From: Arthrobacter globiformis
GTDB lineage: Bacteria > Actinomycetota > Actinomycetes > Actinomycetales > Micrococcaceae
Assembly (NCBI RefSeq): GCF_030817195.1
Contig: NZ_JAUSYZ010000001.1
Coordinates: 4,030,001 to 4,094,000, forward strand
Length of the DNA stretch: 64,000 nt
Direction of reading: 5' to 3'
This document shows, one piece after another, positions 7,870 to 15,279 of the stretch. Each line of letters opens with the position of its first letter. Positions within the stretch are counted from its first letter, which is position 1. The position numbers were made by a program, and so were the translations under genes. A model generated the notes under the pieces. The model saw only the letters and a program-made list of their open reading frames with translations. It had not been told where the DNA came from and did not search any database.

Positions 7870-8279
7870 GCGTTGGCAAAACAAGGCTGCCCTTGCAAGA
7901 TGCGGGCAGAATCCGGCTCTGCCCCGCTTTTCCTGATACCGCAGCTGCAGCCCCAAGCTTGGGAAAACCTTGGGCGTGCAGCGTCCAACCCCGCACCCAA
8001 GGGGTAAAAGCGAAGTCTGACTCTCAGGTTGCTCCGGCGTTTCATAACGTGCAGGCCGCAGACTGTTCCTGTCCCTGAAGCAGAAGGTAGCCGCGAACCG
8101 TCGCTTCAGAACAGCCGGGTCCGGAACGCATTCCCCCCATGTACTCCGGACCCGGCGGACAATTACCTCACGAACTCTTGATCCGAACCTGCGATGACAG
8201 TGTCAGGTTCTTGAGCTGTGTCCCGGACCATTTCATTGAGACTCGCAGGACGGCGTGGACAAATGGATGAGGTGGCTGC
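7870..8279. other. Non-coding gap with hairpins upstream of the Hpt-like gene
   Basis: About 410 bases with no convincing gene on either strand. It holds a GC-rich imperfect hairpin at about 7902-7930 and the perfect 12-base inverted repeat described separately at 8114-8156. The remainder shows no recognisable RNA or repeat. Confidence 0.6.
8114..8156. promoter_or_regulatory. Perfect 12-bp inverted repeat
   Basis: GCCGGGTCCGGA and its exact reverse complement TCCGGACCCGGC are separated by 19 bases. No T-run follows on either strand, so it does not look like a standard intrinsic terminator. It lies about 125 bases upstream of the Hpt-like gene and could be a binding site or an RNA hairpin in its leader. 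Confidence 0.5.
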
Positions 8280-8684
8280 ATGGCGGAGGAGGACCCGGAC
8301 TCGGGCCAGGACCTTCCGGTACTGGATGACGGCACGCTGCAGGACCTCACGGAGGAAGCCGGGGAGGAGGTAGCGCAGAAGTTCATGGAGGAGTATCTGG
8401 TGATGCTCCCCGTGCGGGCCGCCAGGATCTTCAAGGGCCTCACCCGCGGCGATACAGACACGACCCTCGAGGCCATCATCAGCCTGAGGGCCAGCTCAGG
8501 GATGGCCGGCGCACAGCGGCTCGAAGCCTACTGCCGCAGCCTTGAGAGCGCGCTGAAGCACGGGCACAACCCGGACATGACGGCAGTGAAGGCAGTACTG
8601 TTCGCCAACATCCGGCAGGTAGTCCGGGAAGCATCCAGGCGTGGCCATCTGCCGCCTAAATCCCACGGAACTTCGGGTCCTTGA
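8280..8684 (+). CDS. Hpt-domain-like protein lacking the phospho-acceptor histidine
   Basis: A 134-residue, mostly helical acidic protein. Residues 15-110 follow the histidine phosphotransfer (Hpt) pattern: an LDDGTLQDL start, EEYLVMLPVRAARI helix, and the motif region SLRASSGMAGAQRLEAYCRSLE, which corresponds to H-x-LKGSS-xx-GA-x-L-xx-x-C-xx-LE. At the position of the histidine there is Ile67. It therefore cannot act as a normal phosphorelay carrier and may be a docking protein. No sensor kinase or response regulator is in the window. A GAGGTGG precedes the ATG. Confidence 0.7.
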   Translation: MAEEDPDSGQDLPVLDDGTLQDLTEEAGEEVAQKFMEEYLVMLPVRAARIFKGLTRGDTDTTLEAIISLRASSGMAGAQRLEAYCRSLESALKHGHNPDMTAVKAVLFANIRQVVREASRRGHLPPKSHGTSGP

Positions 8685-8867
8685 GCTGCAGCCGCGCATC
8701 CCCCACCCTGCGCCGCAGCAGATGCAGCGAAAACTGCTGGACAATTTTCTTGATCCAGTATTGATCAGTTGCCGATATGCCCTTGAGACACGTGGAGGAG
8801 AGTCAGCAGGAGCGGTACCCAGACAGGAATCCGGAACGAATTCCGGCGGGAGCAAAGGAGTCCAGCA

Positions 8868-9002
8868 ATGACAGTCCGGCCAGCGACGAACAGCACCAAC
8901 GAGGTCTCCGAAGACGAGCCCGCGACTGCGTTCACGCCTGATGCCCAACTCCGTCGACTGCCATATCGGAGGCAGCTCCCGCGTCCAAGCAGCGGAAGCT
9001 GA
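8868..9002 (+). CDS. Possible 44-residue small protein
   Basis: A short open frame begins with ATG eight bases after a near-perfect AAAGGAG ribosome site and ends with TGA. The product starts MTVRPATNSTNEVSEDEPAT and is Arg/Pro-rich at its end. There is no signal peptide, membrane segment or recognised family. The good ribosome site is the only strong evidence; it could also be the surviving 5' end of a longer lost gene. Low certainty. Confidence 0.3.
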   Translation: MTVRPATNSTNEVSEDEPATAFTPDAQLRRLPYRRQLPRPSSGS

Positions 9003-9245
9003 ACCTCCCTGAGGTCTTCCCCGTATACCCATTCGTCTGAGCATTAGTCCTGACGCGGTGTGGGGGCCGGCGGCGGCTGGGGGGAGTTGCCTACTCTCGG
9101 AGGCACTCGCCGCCACCGGCCGAATACAGTCTCTCTCGGAAAGCCGGCTCGCACCCGAGTAGCCCGTACCTGAATCCGGCCCCTTTCCACCACTCGGCTC
9201 CGCAGGCGGGGCTGTCGGCATTTCCATGGGATGTCGCCGGGATGC
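9003..9245. other. Non-coding gap between small ORF and tRNA terminator
   Basis: About 240 GC-rich bases. No family-like coding sequence, tRNA or clear repeat was seen. The G-rich run and complementary GCCGCC/GGCGGC segments around 9065-9120 could form structure, but nothing can be assigned. Confidence 0.5.
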
Positions 9246-9276
9246 AAAAAACACCCCGGTCCGAAGACCGGGGTGT
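9246..9276 (-). terminator. Intrinsic terminator of tRNA-Ala
   Basis: On the minus strand a perfect ten-base stem ACACCCCGGT / ACCGGGGTGT with a six-base loop is followed by TTTTTT. It lies six bases after the 3' end of the tRNA gene, so it is the tRNA terminator. Confidence 0.93.
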
Positions 9277-9281
9277 AACTG

Positions 9282-9354
9282 TGGAGCTAAGGGGATTCGA
9301 ACCCCTGACCTCTTCGATGCGAACGAAGCGCTCTACCAACTGAGCTATAACCCC
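9282..9354 (-). tRNA. tRNA-Ala (anticodon CGC)
   Basis: The minus strand gives a 73-base cloverleaf starting GGGGTTATAGCTCAGTTGGT. The anticodon stem CTTCG/CGAAG encloses the loop TTCGCAT, so the anticodon is CGC, reading GCG (Ala). The acceptor stem GGGGTTA/TAGCTCC contains the G3-U70 wobble pair that identifies alanine tRNAs. The T-arm AGGGGTTCGAATCCCCT is intact. The CCA end is not encoded. No integrase or duplicated 3' end was seen nearby. Confidence 0.97.
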
Positions 9355-9398
9355 GTGGCGCCGTTTCCCGGAGGAACTTCAACGCCGGTTTCCCTAGG

Positions 9399-10199
9399 CT
9401 ACAAATTTTCTTGCCGGTTTGCCAACCAGGCCTCAAATGTCGTCTGTCCGTAACGCTGTTCGGGCGCCAGGTTCTTTCCATCACGCAGAAATCTTCCCAT
9501 CTGTCCGGGCAGCGGCAGTTCGGTCACGAGGCCCCTGGCGCCGGTTATCCGTTTCCAGACGCCGGCCAGCGATCCCATGCTCAGCACCTCCGGCCCACCG
9601 ATTGTCTGCACCGCGTGGGAGTCACTGGTCGGCGGTTCCAGTGCGGCTTCCAGCAGCGCCGCCGCAACGTCGGACGGGGCGATCGGCTGGAACCAGGCAC
9701 CTTTGATCACCGGTACGAGGCCAACGCGGGAACCCGCACCGAAAATCCCCGCCACCAGGCTGTGGAACTGCGTTGCCCGCACTGTGCGCGTTTCGAGCGG
9801 CGACCTCGCGTATACGCGCTCTTTGTCCGCCTTTGACCGGTAATACGTGAGGGCGCTTTGGTCGCAGTTAACGATGGATAGCTGTACGGCCCTGGCCACG
9901 CCAGCCGCCGCGGCTTCGCCCAGCAGCAGCGCGCCGCCGGCCGCATAGTGCCTGAGTGCTTTGCCGGTCCGCGCTTCAAGGCAATCGATGACGACGTCGG
10001 CACCCGCCAGCGCTTCCGGCACCCCTCCTCCGGTGGTGACATCCGCGCGGAAGTACGTGGCGCCGTCGTAATACTCCCGGGCACCCGGGCACGGCGGGTT
10101 CCGAGTCAAAACGGCGACGGCGTGCCCCAGTCCAAGCGCCTGGCGCACCACTTCACGGCCGGCCTCACCAGTGCCGCCGGCCACGCAGATTCGAGTCAT
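9399..10199 (-). CDS. NmrA-like NAD(P)-binding protein
   Basis: A 266-residue Rossmann-fold protein. It begins MTRICVAGGTGEAGREVVRQA with the GGTGxxGxxV dinucleotide motif of atypical short-chain dehydrogenases (NmrA/NAD(P)H-binding group). A strand VAVLTRNP follows, where NADPH-binding members carry an Arg. No catalytic YxxxK is seen in the classical place, though YYRSK occurs near residue 117. Such proteins act as redox sensors or reductases; the substrate is unknown. It stands alone between the tRNA and the glpR-like gene. Confidence 0.82.
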   Translation of the reverse strand: MTRICVAGGTGEAGREVVRQALGLGHAVAVLTRNPPCPGAREYYDGATYFRADVTTGGGVPEALAGADVVIDCLEARTGKALRHYAAGGALLLGEAAAAGVARAVQLSIVNCDQSALTYYRSKADKERVYARSPLETRTVRATQFHSLVAGIFGAGSRVGLVPVIKGAWFQPIAPSDVAAALLEAALEPPTSDSHAVQTIGGPEVLSMGSLAGVWKRITGARGLVTELPLPGQMGRFLRDGKNLAPEQRYGQTTFEAWLANRQENL

Positions 10200-10232
10200 C
10201 CCTGCGCCGCCTAGGCCGGCACGGATGCCCGG

Positions 10233-11210
10233 CTACGCGCGGCGGCGCTGCAGGACGTCATCAAGGTTGCTCAGCGCGCTCTGGGCCTTGGTCAGCGGCT
10301 TAGCGGGCGAGGCATTGGGGGAGGCTACAGGAGGTGCGGCGGCCGTACCCTGCTTGAGTGAAGGCTTGCCCACGGACTTCGGCGCCTCGGGCAACGCCAA
10401 GGGCTCGGGCGCGGGACGCTCGGCTTTGGCCGCTTCAACGTATGTCGGCTTGGGAACCTCCACCGGATCCCAGCTGGATTCAGGCGAGGCTGCCGGCCCC
10501 TGCACAGGGGCCGCGGCGCTTTCGTCGCCGGCCGCGAGGGCAACTGCCAGTGCCGCCTCGCGCAGTTCGACTGCCGTGAGGGGCTTGGGCTTCGGCGTCT
10601 CCGCCTCGGCGTCGAAGAGGGCGCTTTCACGGGGCTTCACAGGCTCCGGGGCGGGTGCCACCTTCTCGGGGTGCTCGACGGACGATTCCCGGCTGACGGC
10701 CGAGCCCATGGCCGCCCGGAAGGCGGCGCTGACTTTCCTGCGCCGGTCACGGACGGCAAGCCGCCGCAAAACCACGACGGCGGCAACACCGGCCAGGAAC
10801 GCCACGGCCGGAACCCAGGGGTTGCCGAGCCCAAACAGCCGCAGGACTCCGGCCACAATCGCCGTCAGGAAGGACAGCAAGCCGACGAAAGCGATGGCCG
10901 TCCGCCCGTAGCGGATCCGAAAAACACCGGCCCCCTGGGCGGCAGGCCTATTGCCGGACGGACCCGGGGTGAGGCCTGTTGCTGGTTCGCTGCTCTTCCT
11001 GGTGTCCATGCGTTTCTCCTGCTGGGCGGCCATATACACGATCGTCCCGGCTTGCGGGTTTGCAGTTTCGGCGTCGGCGTTTTCCAACGTCAGGTCACCG
11101 GCAGCCTGGAACTGATGCCGGCCGTTGCGGAGCACGTAAGGGGCAACCCAAACGATCCAGAGCGCAACAGCAGCCACAAGGATGACTGAGCTGCTAAGGG
11201 GGAAGTCCAC
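10233..11210 (-). CDS. glpR: GlpR/SepX-like divisome membrane protein
   Basis: A protein of about 325 residues with one N-terminal membrane helix (VILVAAVALWIVWVAPYVL), a soluble linker, then a pair of helices at about residues 108-155, and a long Pro/Glu/Lys-rich tail ending LDDVLQRRRA. The three-helix topology, the basic residues after each helix and the place after rimJ and galU match GlpR of Corynebacterium (receptor of the gephyrin-like Glp) and SepX of Streptomyces, which act in cell division. The GTG at 11210 is chosen; a TTG two codons earlier is possible. The assignment is by synteny and topology. Confidence 0.68.
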   Translation of the reverse strand: MDFPLSSSVILVAAVALWIVWVAPYVLRNGRHQFQAAGDLTLENADAETANPQAGTIVYMAAQQEKRMDTRKSSEPATGLTPGPSGNRPAAQGAGVFRIRYGRTAIAFVGLLSFLTAIVAGVLRLFGLGNPWVPAVAFLAGVAAVVVLRRLAVRDRRRKVSAAFRAAMGSAVSRESSVEHPEKVAPAPEPVKPRESALFDAEAETPKPKPLTAVELREAALAVALAAGDESAAAPVQGPAASPESSWDPVEVPKPTYVEAAKAERPAPEPLALPEAPKSVGKPSLKQGTAAAPPVASPNASPAKPLTKAQSALSNLDDVLQRRRA

Positions 11211-11336
11211 ACACAAAACCGTATGAGGAATGTTGGGGCTGTTGTGGCATTCGTCTCGGTGTGTCGCGGCCGAGCTTCAAATCATTGGACTTATGCACAG
11301 AACCCGGCCCTGACCAGCGGCTCCGCCGGTCAGCGG

Positions 11337-11958
11337 TCAGGCGGGCCTGACCCGCAGCCAGCGGCTGAGGAGGCCTTCCGGAACTTCCTCTGAAGTCAGG
11401 GCGAAGGAGCGGTGGTCTGCCCATTCCCCATTGATGTGCAGGTACCGCGGACGGTAGCCCTCGTCCCGGAAGCCCAGCTTTTCCACGACCCGCAGGCTGG
11501 GTCCGTTTTCGGGACGGATGTTGATCTCCATCCGGTGCAAGGCCAAGAGTCCGGAAGCAGTGATCGGTCGCCATCGCCACCGCCGTGGGAGCGATCCCGT
11601 GCCCGGCCCGCGCCTGATCCACCCAGTAGCCAAGCGTCGCCATCAGGGCTGACCCCCACACAATGGAGGAGACCGTCAGCTGTCCCACGATGACGGGGTC
11701 ACGGTGCCCGGGTGTCCACTCCGCGATCACAAAGGGCAGCGCCGTGGCCTGGGCCGCCTGCGTGTTAAGTGACCTGACCATCTGGCGGTAATCCGGCAGG
11801 GAGCCGCCCGGGATCGGATTGGAGGCTTCCCAGGGCGCCAGCCAGTCGCTGTTGCGGGAACGGACCTCAGTCCACTCCTTCCGGTCCCGGTACCTGATCG
11901 GCCGCAGGACAAGGTCCCCGCACTCCAGCGTGACCGGCCAGATGTGGCTGACCCTCAT
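11337..11958 (-). pseudogene. rimJ: RimJ-like GNAT N-acetyltransferase, interrupted by one extra base
   Basis: The N-terminal 140 residues (to CFRTLGL) and the C-terminal part (HRMEINIRPENGPSLRVVEK onward) lie in different frames. Removing one base at about 11538 restores one protein of 206 residues with the full RimJ layout, including the acetyl-CoA-binding region and the NxxSxRVxEKxGF motif. The total length is three times 207 plus one. RimJ-type enzymes acetylate protein N-termini. It starts seven bases after galU ends, so the genes form an operon. No other damage is seen, so a sequencing error is as likely as a real mutation. Confidence 0.85.
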
Positions 11959-11964
11959 GAAGGG

Positions 11965-12870
11965 TTACTTGGACAGACGGGCGGCAACTTCCGGAAGCCA
12001 GGCACGCAGACCGGGTCCGAGGTCGTCGCTGTCGATGGCGAGCTCCACGCAGGCCTTGAGGTAGCTGAGCTTGTCTCCGGTGTCGTAACGGCGGCCGCGG
12101 AAAACCACACCGTACACACCGCCGCCTTCACCGTCCCGGCTGGCCAGCTCCTGCAGGGCGTCCGTCAGCTGGATCTCGCCGCCGCGGCCGGGTTCGGTCT
12201 TTTCCAGCACATCGAAGACATCGGGGTGGAGCACATAGCGGCCAATGACAGCCAGGTTGGAGGGCGCCTCGTCGACGTCCGGCTTCTCCACCAGCTTGTT
12301 GATCCGGACGAAGCTTTCGCCATCAATTGCGGAGATGTCCGCGCAGCCATAGGCACTGATCTGGGACGGCTCCACCTCGATGAGGGCCACCACTGAACCG
12401 CCGGTCTTGGCCTGCACATCGATCATGATGCTGAGGAGATCGTCGCGGGCATCGATGAGGTCGTCACCGAGGAGAACGGCGAACGGCTCGTAGCCCACGT
12501 GCTGGCGCGCACGCAGCACCGCGTGGCCCAGGCCCTTGGGGTCACCCTGGCGGACATAGTGGATGTCGCCCAAGTTGCTCGCTGCCTGGATCGACTCCAG
12601 CTTGGCGGTGTCGCCCTTGGCCTCCAGCGTCGCTTCCAGGGCCGGGACGCGGTCGAAGTGGTCCTCGAGCGCGCGCTTGTTGCGTCCGGTGATCATCAGG
12701 ACGTCACTCAGGCCTACCTTCACAGCCTCCTCGACGACGTACTGGATGGCCGGCTTGTCAACCACCGGCAGCATCTCCTTGGGCATGGCCTTGGTGGCAG
12801 GCAGGAACCTGGTGCCGAGCCCAGCAGCGGGGATTACGGCCTTGCGGACTGAACAATTAATGGAAGTCAC
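11965..12870 (-). CDS. galU: UTP-glucose-1-phosphate uridylyltransferase
   Basis: A 301-residue cytosolic nucleotidyltransferase that makes UDP-glucose from UTP and glucose-1-phosphate. The N-terminus carries AVIPAAGLGTRFLPATKAMP, the nucleotide-binding signature, followed by KEMLPVVDKPAIQYVVEEA. LLGDDLIDA binds the metal and nucleotide, and GEIQLTDALQ is a conserved C-terminal segment. Length is typical. It heads the galU-rimJ-(glpR) run and is divergent from the cyclo-ligase gene 88 bases away. UDP-glucose links to the trehalose and cell-envelope pathways. Confidence 0.97.
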   Translation of the reverse strand: MTSINCSVRKAVIPAAGLGTRFLPATKAMPKEMLPVVDKPAIQYVVEEAVKVGLSDVLMITGRNKRALEDHFDRVPALEATLEAKGDTAKLESIQAASNLGDIHYVRQGDPKGLGHAVLRARQHVGYEPFAVLLGDDLIDARDDLLSIMIDVQAKTGGSVVALIEVEPSQISAYGCADISAIDGESFVRINKLVEKPDVDEAPSNLAVIGRYVLHPDVFDVLEKTEPGRGGEIQLTDALQELASRDGEGGGVYGVVFRGRRYDTGDKLSYLKACVELAIDSDDLGPGLRAWLPEVAARLSK

Positions 12871-12958
12871 TGGTCTAATCTATCCGAGGGAACATTCATA
12901 CGGTAAATGCATCCGGCAGCGGCCCGGCCGCCTGCCGCTGCGACAAAGGATGACATCC

Positions 12959-13570
12959 ATGCCAACAGGGACAATGCCGTCGAAGGACGGGATCCGTTCG
13001 CGGCACCGGCAGATCCGGGCCACGATGACAGCAACAGACCTCTCAATCGCCGGCGACGGCATCGCCACCCATGGGCTGCCGTGGGCCGAAGCCATCGCTG
13101 CGGGCAAGCCCGCCACGTTCACCGCCTACCTCGGCGTCGCTTTCGAACCGCCAACCCTTCCCCTGCTGCACGCACTGCATGAGGCCGGCCACAGCATCCT
13201 GCTCCCTGTCTGCGAACCGGACCGGGAACTCAGCTGGGTCTTCTGGACGCCCGACAGCGAGTTTATCCGCAGCAGATATGCGCCCATCCAGGAACCTGCC
13301 GGTGAGCGCCACGGCCTGGATGTGGTGCGGACTGCGGCCGGAATGTTCATGCCGGCTACGGCTGTGGACCGCAGCGGCAACCGGATCGGACAGGGTGGCG
13401 GCTATTACGACAAGTTCCTGGCTGCGGCCAACGCCGGCGGCCTGCACCTTCCCAAGGCTGCCATCATCTATGACTCCGAACTCCTGCCCGCCCAGACCAT
13501 CCCGGCTGAAGACTTTGACCGCCCCGTCGAGGCAGTCCTCATGCCCTCCGGGCTGGTAGCCTTCGCGTGA
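12959..13570 (+). CDS. 5-formyltetrahydrofolate cyclo-ligase
   Basis: A 203-residue enzyme that converts 5-formyl-THF to 5,10-methenyl-THF with ATP. The family motif GQGGGYYDKFLA is present near residue 140, and the N-terminal basic helix KDGIRSRHRQIRATM is the substrate/ATP region. The ATG at 12959 is chosen since AAAGGA lies about ten bases upstream and the earlier ATG is too close to it. It is divergent from galU, the same arrangement as in the Mycobacterium galU region. It complements fhs at 50.5 kb in one-carbon metabolism. Confidence 0.93.
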   Translation: MPTGTMPSKDGIRSRHRQIRATMTATDLSIAGDGIATHGLPWAEAIAAGKPATFTAYLGVAFEPPTLPLLHALHEAGHSILLPVCEPDRELSWVFWTPDSEFIRSRYAPIQEPAGERHGLDVVRTAAGMFMPATAVDRSGNRIGQGGGYYDKFLAAANAGGLHLPKAAIIYDSELLPAQTIPAEDFDRPVEAVLMPSGLVAFA

Positions 13571-13718
13571 CCTCGCCCGGGCGGGGTGATAGAATTGGCA
13601 CTCAGGCCCTGCGACTGCTAATGGAGGCGTTTCCGCCGCGGTGATCCGTCAAGGAGAATCCGGGGAAATGAAGCCAGGCAGCACGGGACCTGTCGTTTGT
13701 CCAAGAGGAGGATCTACA

Positions 13719-14006
13719 GTGCCCACGTATGCCTATGCCTGCAAAGATTGCAGCCATGCTTTCGACATCGTGCAGTCTTTCACCGACAGCACTCTGACGT
13801 CCTGCCCCGAATGCCAGGGCACGCTCCGCAAGAAGTTCAACAGCGTCGGTGTGGTCTTCAAGGGCTCCGGCTTCTACCGGACTGATTCGCGCGACTCCAA
13901 GGGAAGCACCGTCTCGCCCTCCCCCGCTGCGTCAGCGCCGGCCGCCCCGGCCGCCTCCTCGTCGTCTGCATCATCCGCTGCCCCGGCAGCTGCAGCCGCG
14001 AGCTAG
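13719..14006 (+). CDS. FmdB/Ruc-type zinc-ribbon protein
   Basis: A 95-residue protein. Residues 1-50 form the FmdB zinc ribbon with two knuckles, CKDC and CPEC, starting MPTYAYACKDCSHAFDIVQ. A conserved FNSVGVVFKGSGFYRTDSR segment follows, then a disordered Ala/Pro/Ser tail. This layout matches Rv0991c of M. tuberculosis, described as the redox-regulated chaperone Ruc. The GTG start follows GAGGAGG. It stands next to the cyclo-ligase as in Mycobacterium and is closed by its own terminator. The chaperone role is inferred from that relative. Confidence 0.85.
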   Translation: MPTYAYACKDCSHAFDIVQSFTDSTLTSCPECQGTLRKKFNSVGVVFKGSGFYRTDSRDSKGSTVSPSPAASAPAAPAASSSSASSAAPAAAAAS

Positions 14007-14045
14007 GCGAGTTCCTGCGGCACCTGCCGCCTTCAAGCTAATAGC

Positions 14046-14077
14046 GTCCGGCCGGGATTACCCGGCCGGACTCTTTT
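14046..14077 (+). terminator. Intrinsic terminator after the zinc-ribbon gene
   Basis: A perfect 11-base stem GTCCGGCCGGG / CCCGGCCGGAC with a four-base loop is followed by TCTTTT. It lies 40 bases after the stop codon, so the downstream SAF gene needs its own promoter. Confidence 0.9.
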
Positions 14078-14205
14078 CCTTCGGCAGGGTTTCCCCCGGC
14101 TACTAGTATCGGTTCGGGCAGTCTTCCGATGCGCCTCGGGGGCCTTTTCCACATACGCCCGCCTGCACCTGTCGTGAGGCGAGGGATGGCCCGTAGCGTG
14201 ACGGC

Positions 14206-14952
14206 ATGCCAGCTACCGGAATTTTCCCTGCAAGGGCATCCCGCCCAGCCGTTCGTCCCGGCCGGGGCAAGGCATTGCCCGGCTCCGCCGCCCGCCCGCG
14301 CCCGCGCGGACGGCGCTTCGCGGGATGGCTGAACCGTAACCGCCGTCTTGCCGTGGCACTCCTCCTCTGCGCGGCCGCGGGGATCGCCGTCCACCAGCTC
14401 ACTCCTGCCCCTGCCCAGACCGTGAGCGTCCTCGCCGCTGCCCGTGACCTACCAGCCGGAGCGAACCTGGCTGGGAGTGATGTCGGGACCATCAGCGTTC
14501 CGCCGGCTATGGTGCCCGACGGGACTTTCGCTGACAGCGCCGGAGTGGACGGCAAGCAGCTGGCAGTGCCGCTTCGCAAGGGCCAGCTCCTCACCGATGC
14601 GCAGCTCGTCGGGCCAGGGCTGCTGACGGGGGCGCCGCCCGGGTCCGCTGCGGTACCGCTGCGGATGGCGGACCCGTCATCCATCCAGCTGGTGTCCCCC
14701 GGCCAACTCGTGAACGTTGTCCTGACAAGCGGCAACGGCTATGAGCAGGCATCAGCCTCGAAGGTACTCGCCAAGGCAGTGCCCGTCCTGTGGACCTCCG
14801 GCCAGGAAGGCCAAGGCAGCCAGTGGCTTGCTGCCGGGGATTCGGACGGGCTGCTGGTGGTGGCCGCCACCCCTGCCCAGGCCAGTGCCTTGGCGGGCGC
14901 GTCAACCCAGGGAAAGCTGTTTTTCGTACTGGTAGCATCCGGTGCCCGGTGA
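14206..14952 (+). CDS. SAF-domain protein, CpaB/RcpC-like
   Basis: A 248-residue protein. A basic N-terminus is followed by one membrane helix (LAVALLLCAAAGIAVHQL, about residues 46-64) and then a SAF domain (residues 75-140: VLAARDLPAGANL, then a VPLRKGQLLT segment). A C-terminal beta-rich domain follows. CpaB/RcpC proteins of this layout help assemble Flp/tad pili, but no other pilus gene is near, and in actinobacteria isolated copies are common. The start ATG gives a 45-residue tail before the helix; a later start is possible. Confidence 0.8.
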   Translation: MPATGIFPARASRPAVRPGRGKALPGSAARPRPRGRRFAGWLNRNRRLAVALLLCAAAGIAVHQLTPAPAQTVSVLAAARDLPAGANLAGSDVGTISVPPAMVPDGTFADSAGVDGKQLAVPLRKGQLLTDAQLVGPGLLTGAPPGSAAVPLRMADPSSIQLVSPGQLVNVVLTSGNGYEQASASKVLAKAVPVLWTSGQEGQGSQWLAAGDSDGLLVVAATPAQASALAGASTQGKLFFVLVASGAR

Positions 14953-15045
14953 GCCAGGCCGTGCGAATCCTCTGGCTTGTTGAAATCCCCTCGCTTGTGG
15001 GAATCCCCTCGCTTGCGAGATTCCGCGACGTGTTTGCCCGGTTGC

Positions 15046-15279
15046 TCAGCCCCAGTGCGGGGGCTTCTGCTCCTTCAGCCAAGCGTCGTGGTCGTTGCCG
15101 GATTCTGCGTCGCCCCAGGTCCGGGGATCGTCCTCGGCTGCCCGCTTGGGGACCACGCCGGTCCGCTGCGGCCCGCCCGCTTTGGCGCGGCGAGCCTTTG
15201 CGGGCTTCTCCCGGCCTGCGGACTGAGCATCCCTGCGCTCGGTGCCGTTGTTGCGCTCGGCCCCGCCGTCGGATGTCAC
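15046..15279 (-). CDS. Small conserved hypothetical protein with TWGD/PPHW ends
   Basis: A 77-residue hydrophilic protein. The N-terminal 45 residues are Lys/Arg/Gly/Glu-rich and low in complexity; the C-terminus DDPRTWGDAESGND, then WLKEQKPPHWG, is a short conserved block found in small actinobacterial proteins next to this type of helicase. Its ATG overlaps the stop codon of the helicase gene (ATGA), so they are coupled. Function unknown; a partner or regulator of the helicase is a guess from the coupling. Confidence 0.7.
   Translation of the reverse strand: MTSDGGAERNNGTERRDAQSAGREKPAKARRAKAGGPQRTGVVPKRAAEDDPRTWGDAESGNDHDAWLKEQKPPHWG

Noticed and set aside
8496..9254. A 252-residue minus-strand frame across the Hpt gene and the gap to the tRNA
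   Set aside because: No ribosome site and no family likeness; it overlaps the Hpt-like gene antisense and the tRNA terminator.
9091..9339. A minus-strand protein covering the tRNA gene
   Set aside because: It reads through the tRNA-Ala; the repeated short peptides reflect the tRNA sequence only.
9282..9354. Integration site for a mobile element at tRNA-Ala
   Set aside because: No integrase, no repeated tRNA 3' end and only core-type genes on both sides.
14206..14952. Part of a tad/Flp pilus locus because of the CpaB-like SAF domain
   Set aside because: No CpaF, TadB/C or pilin gene occurs nearby; single SAF proteins are common in actinobacteria.
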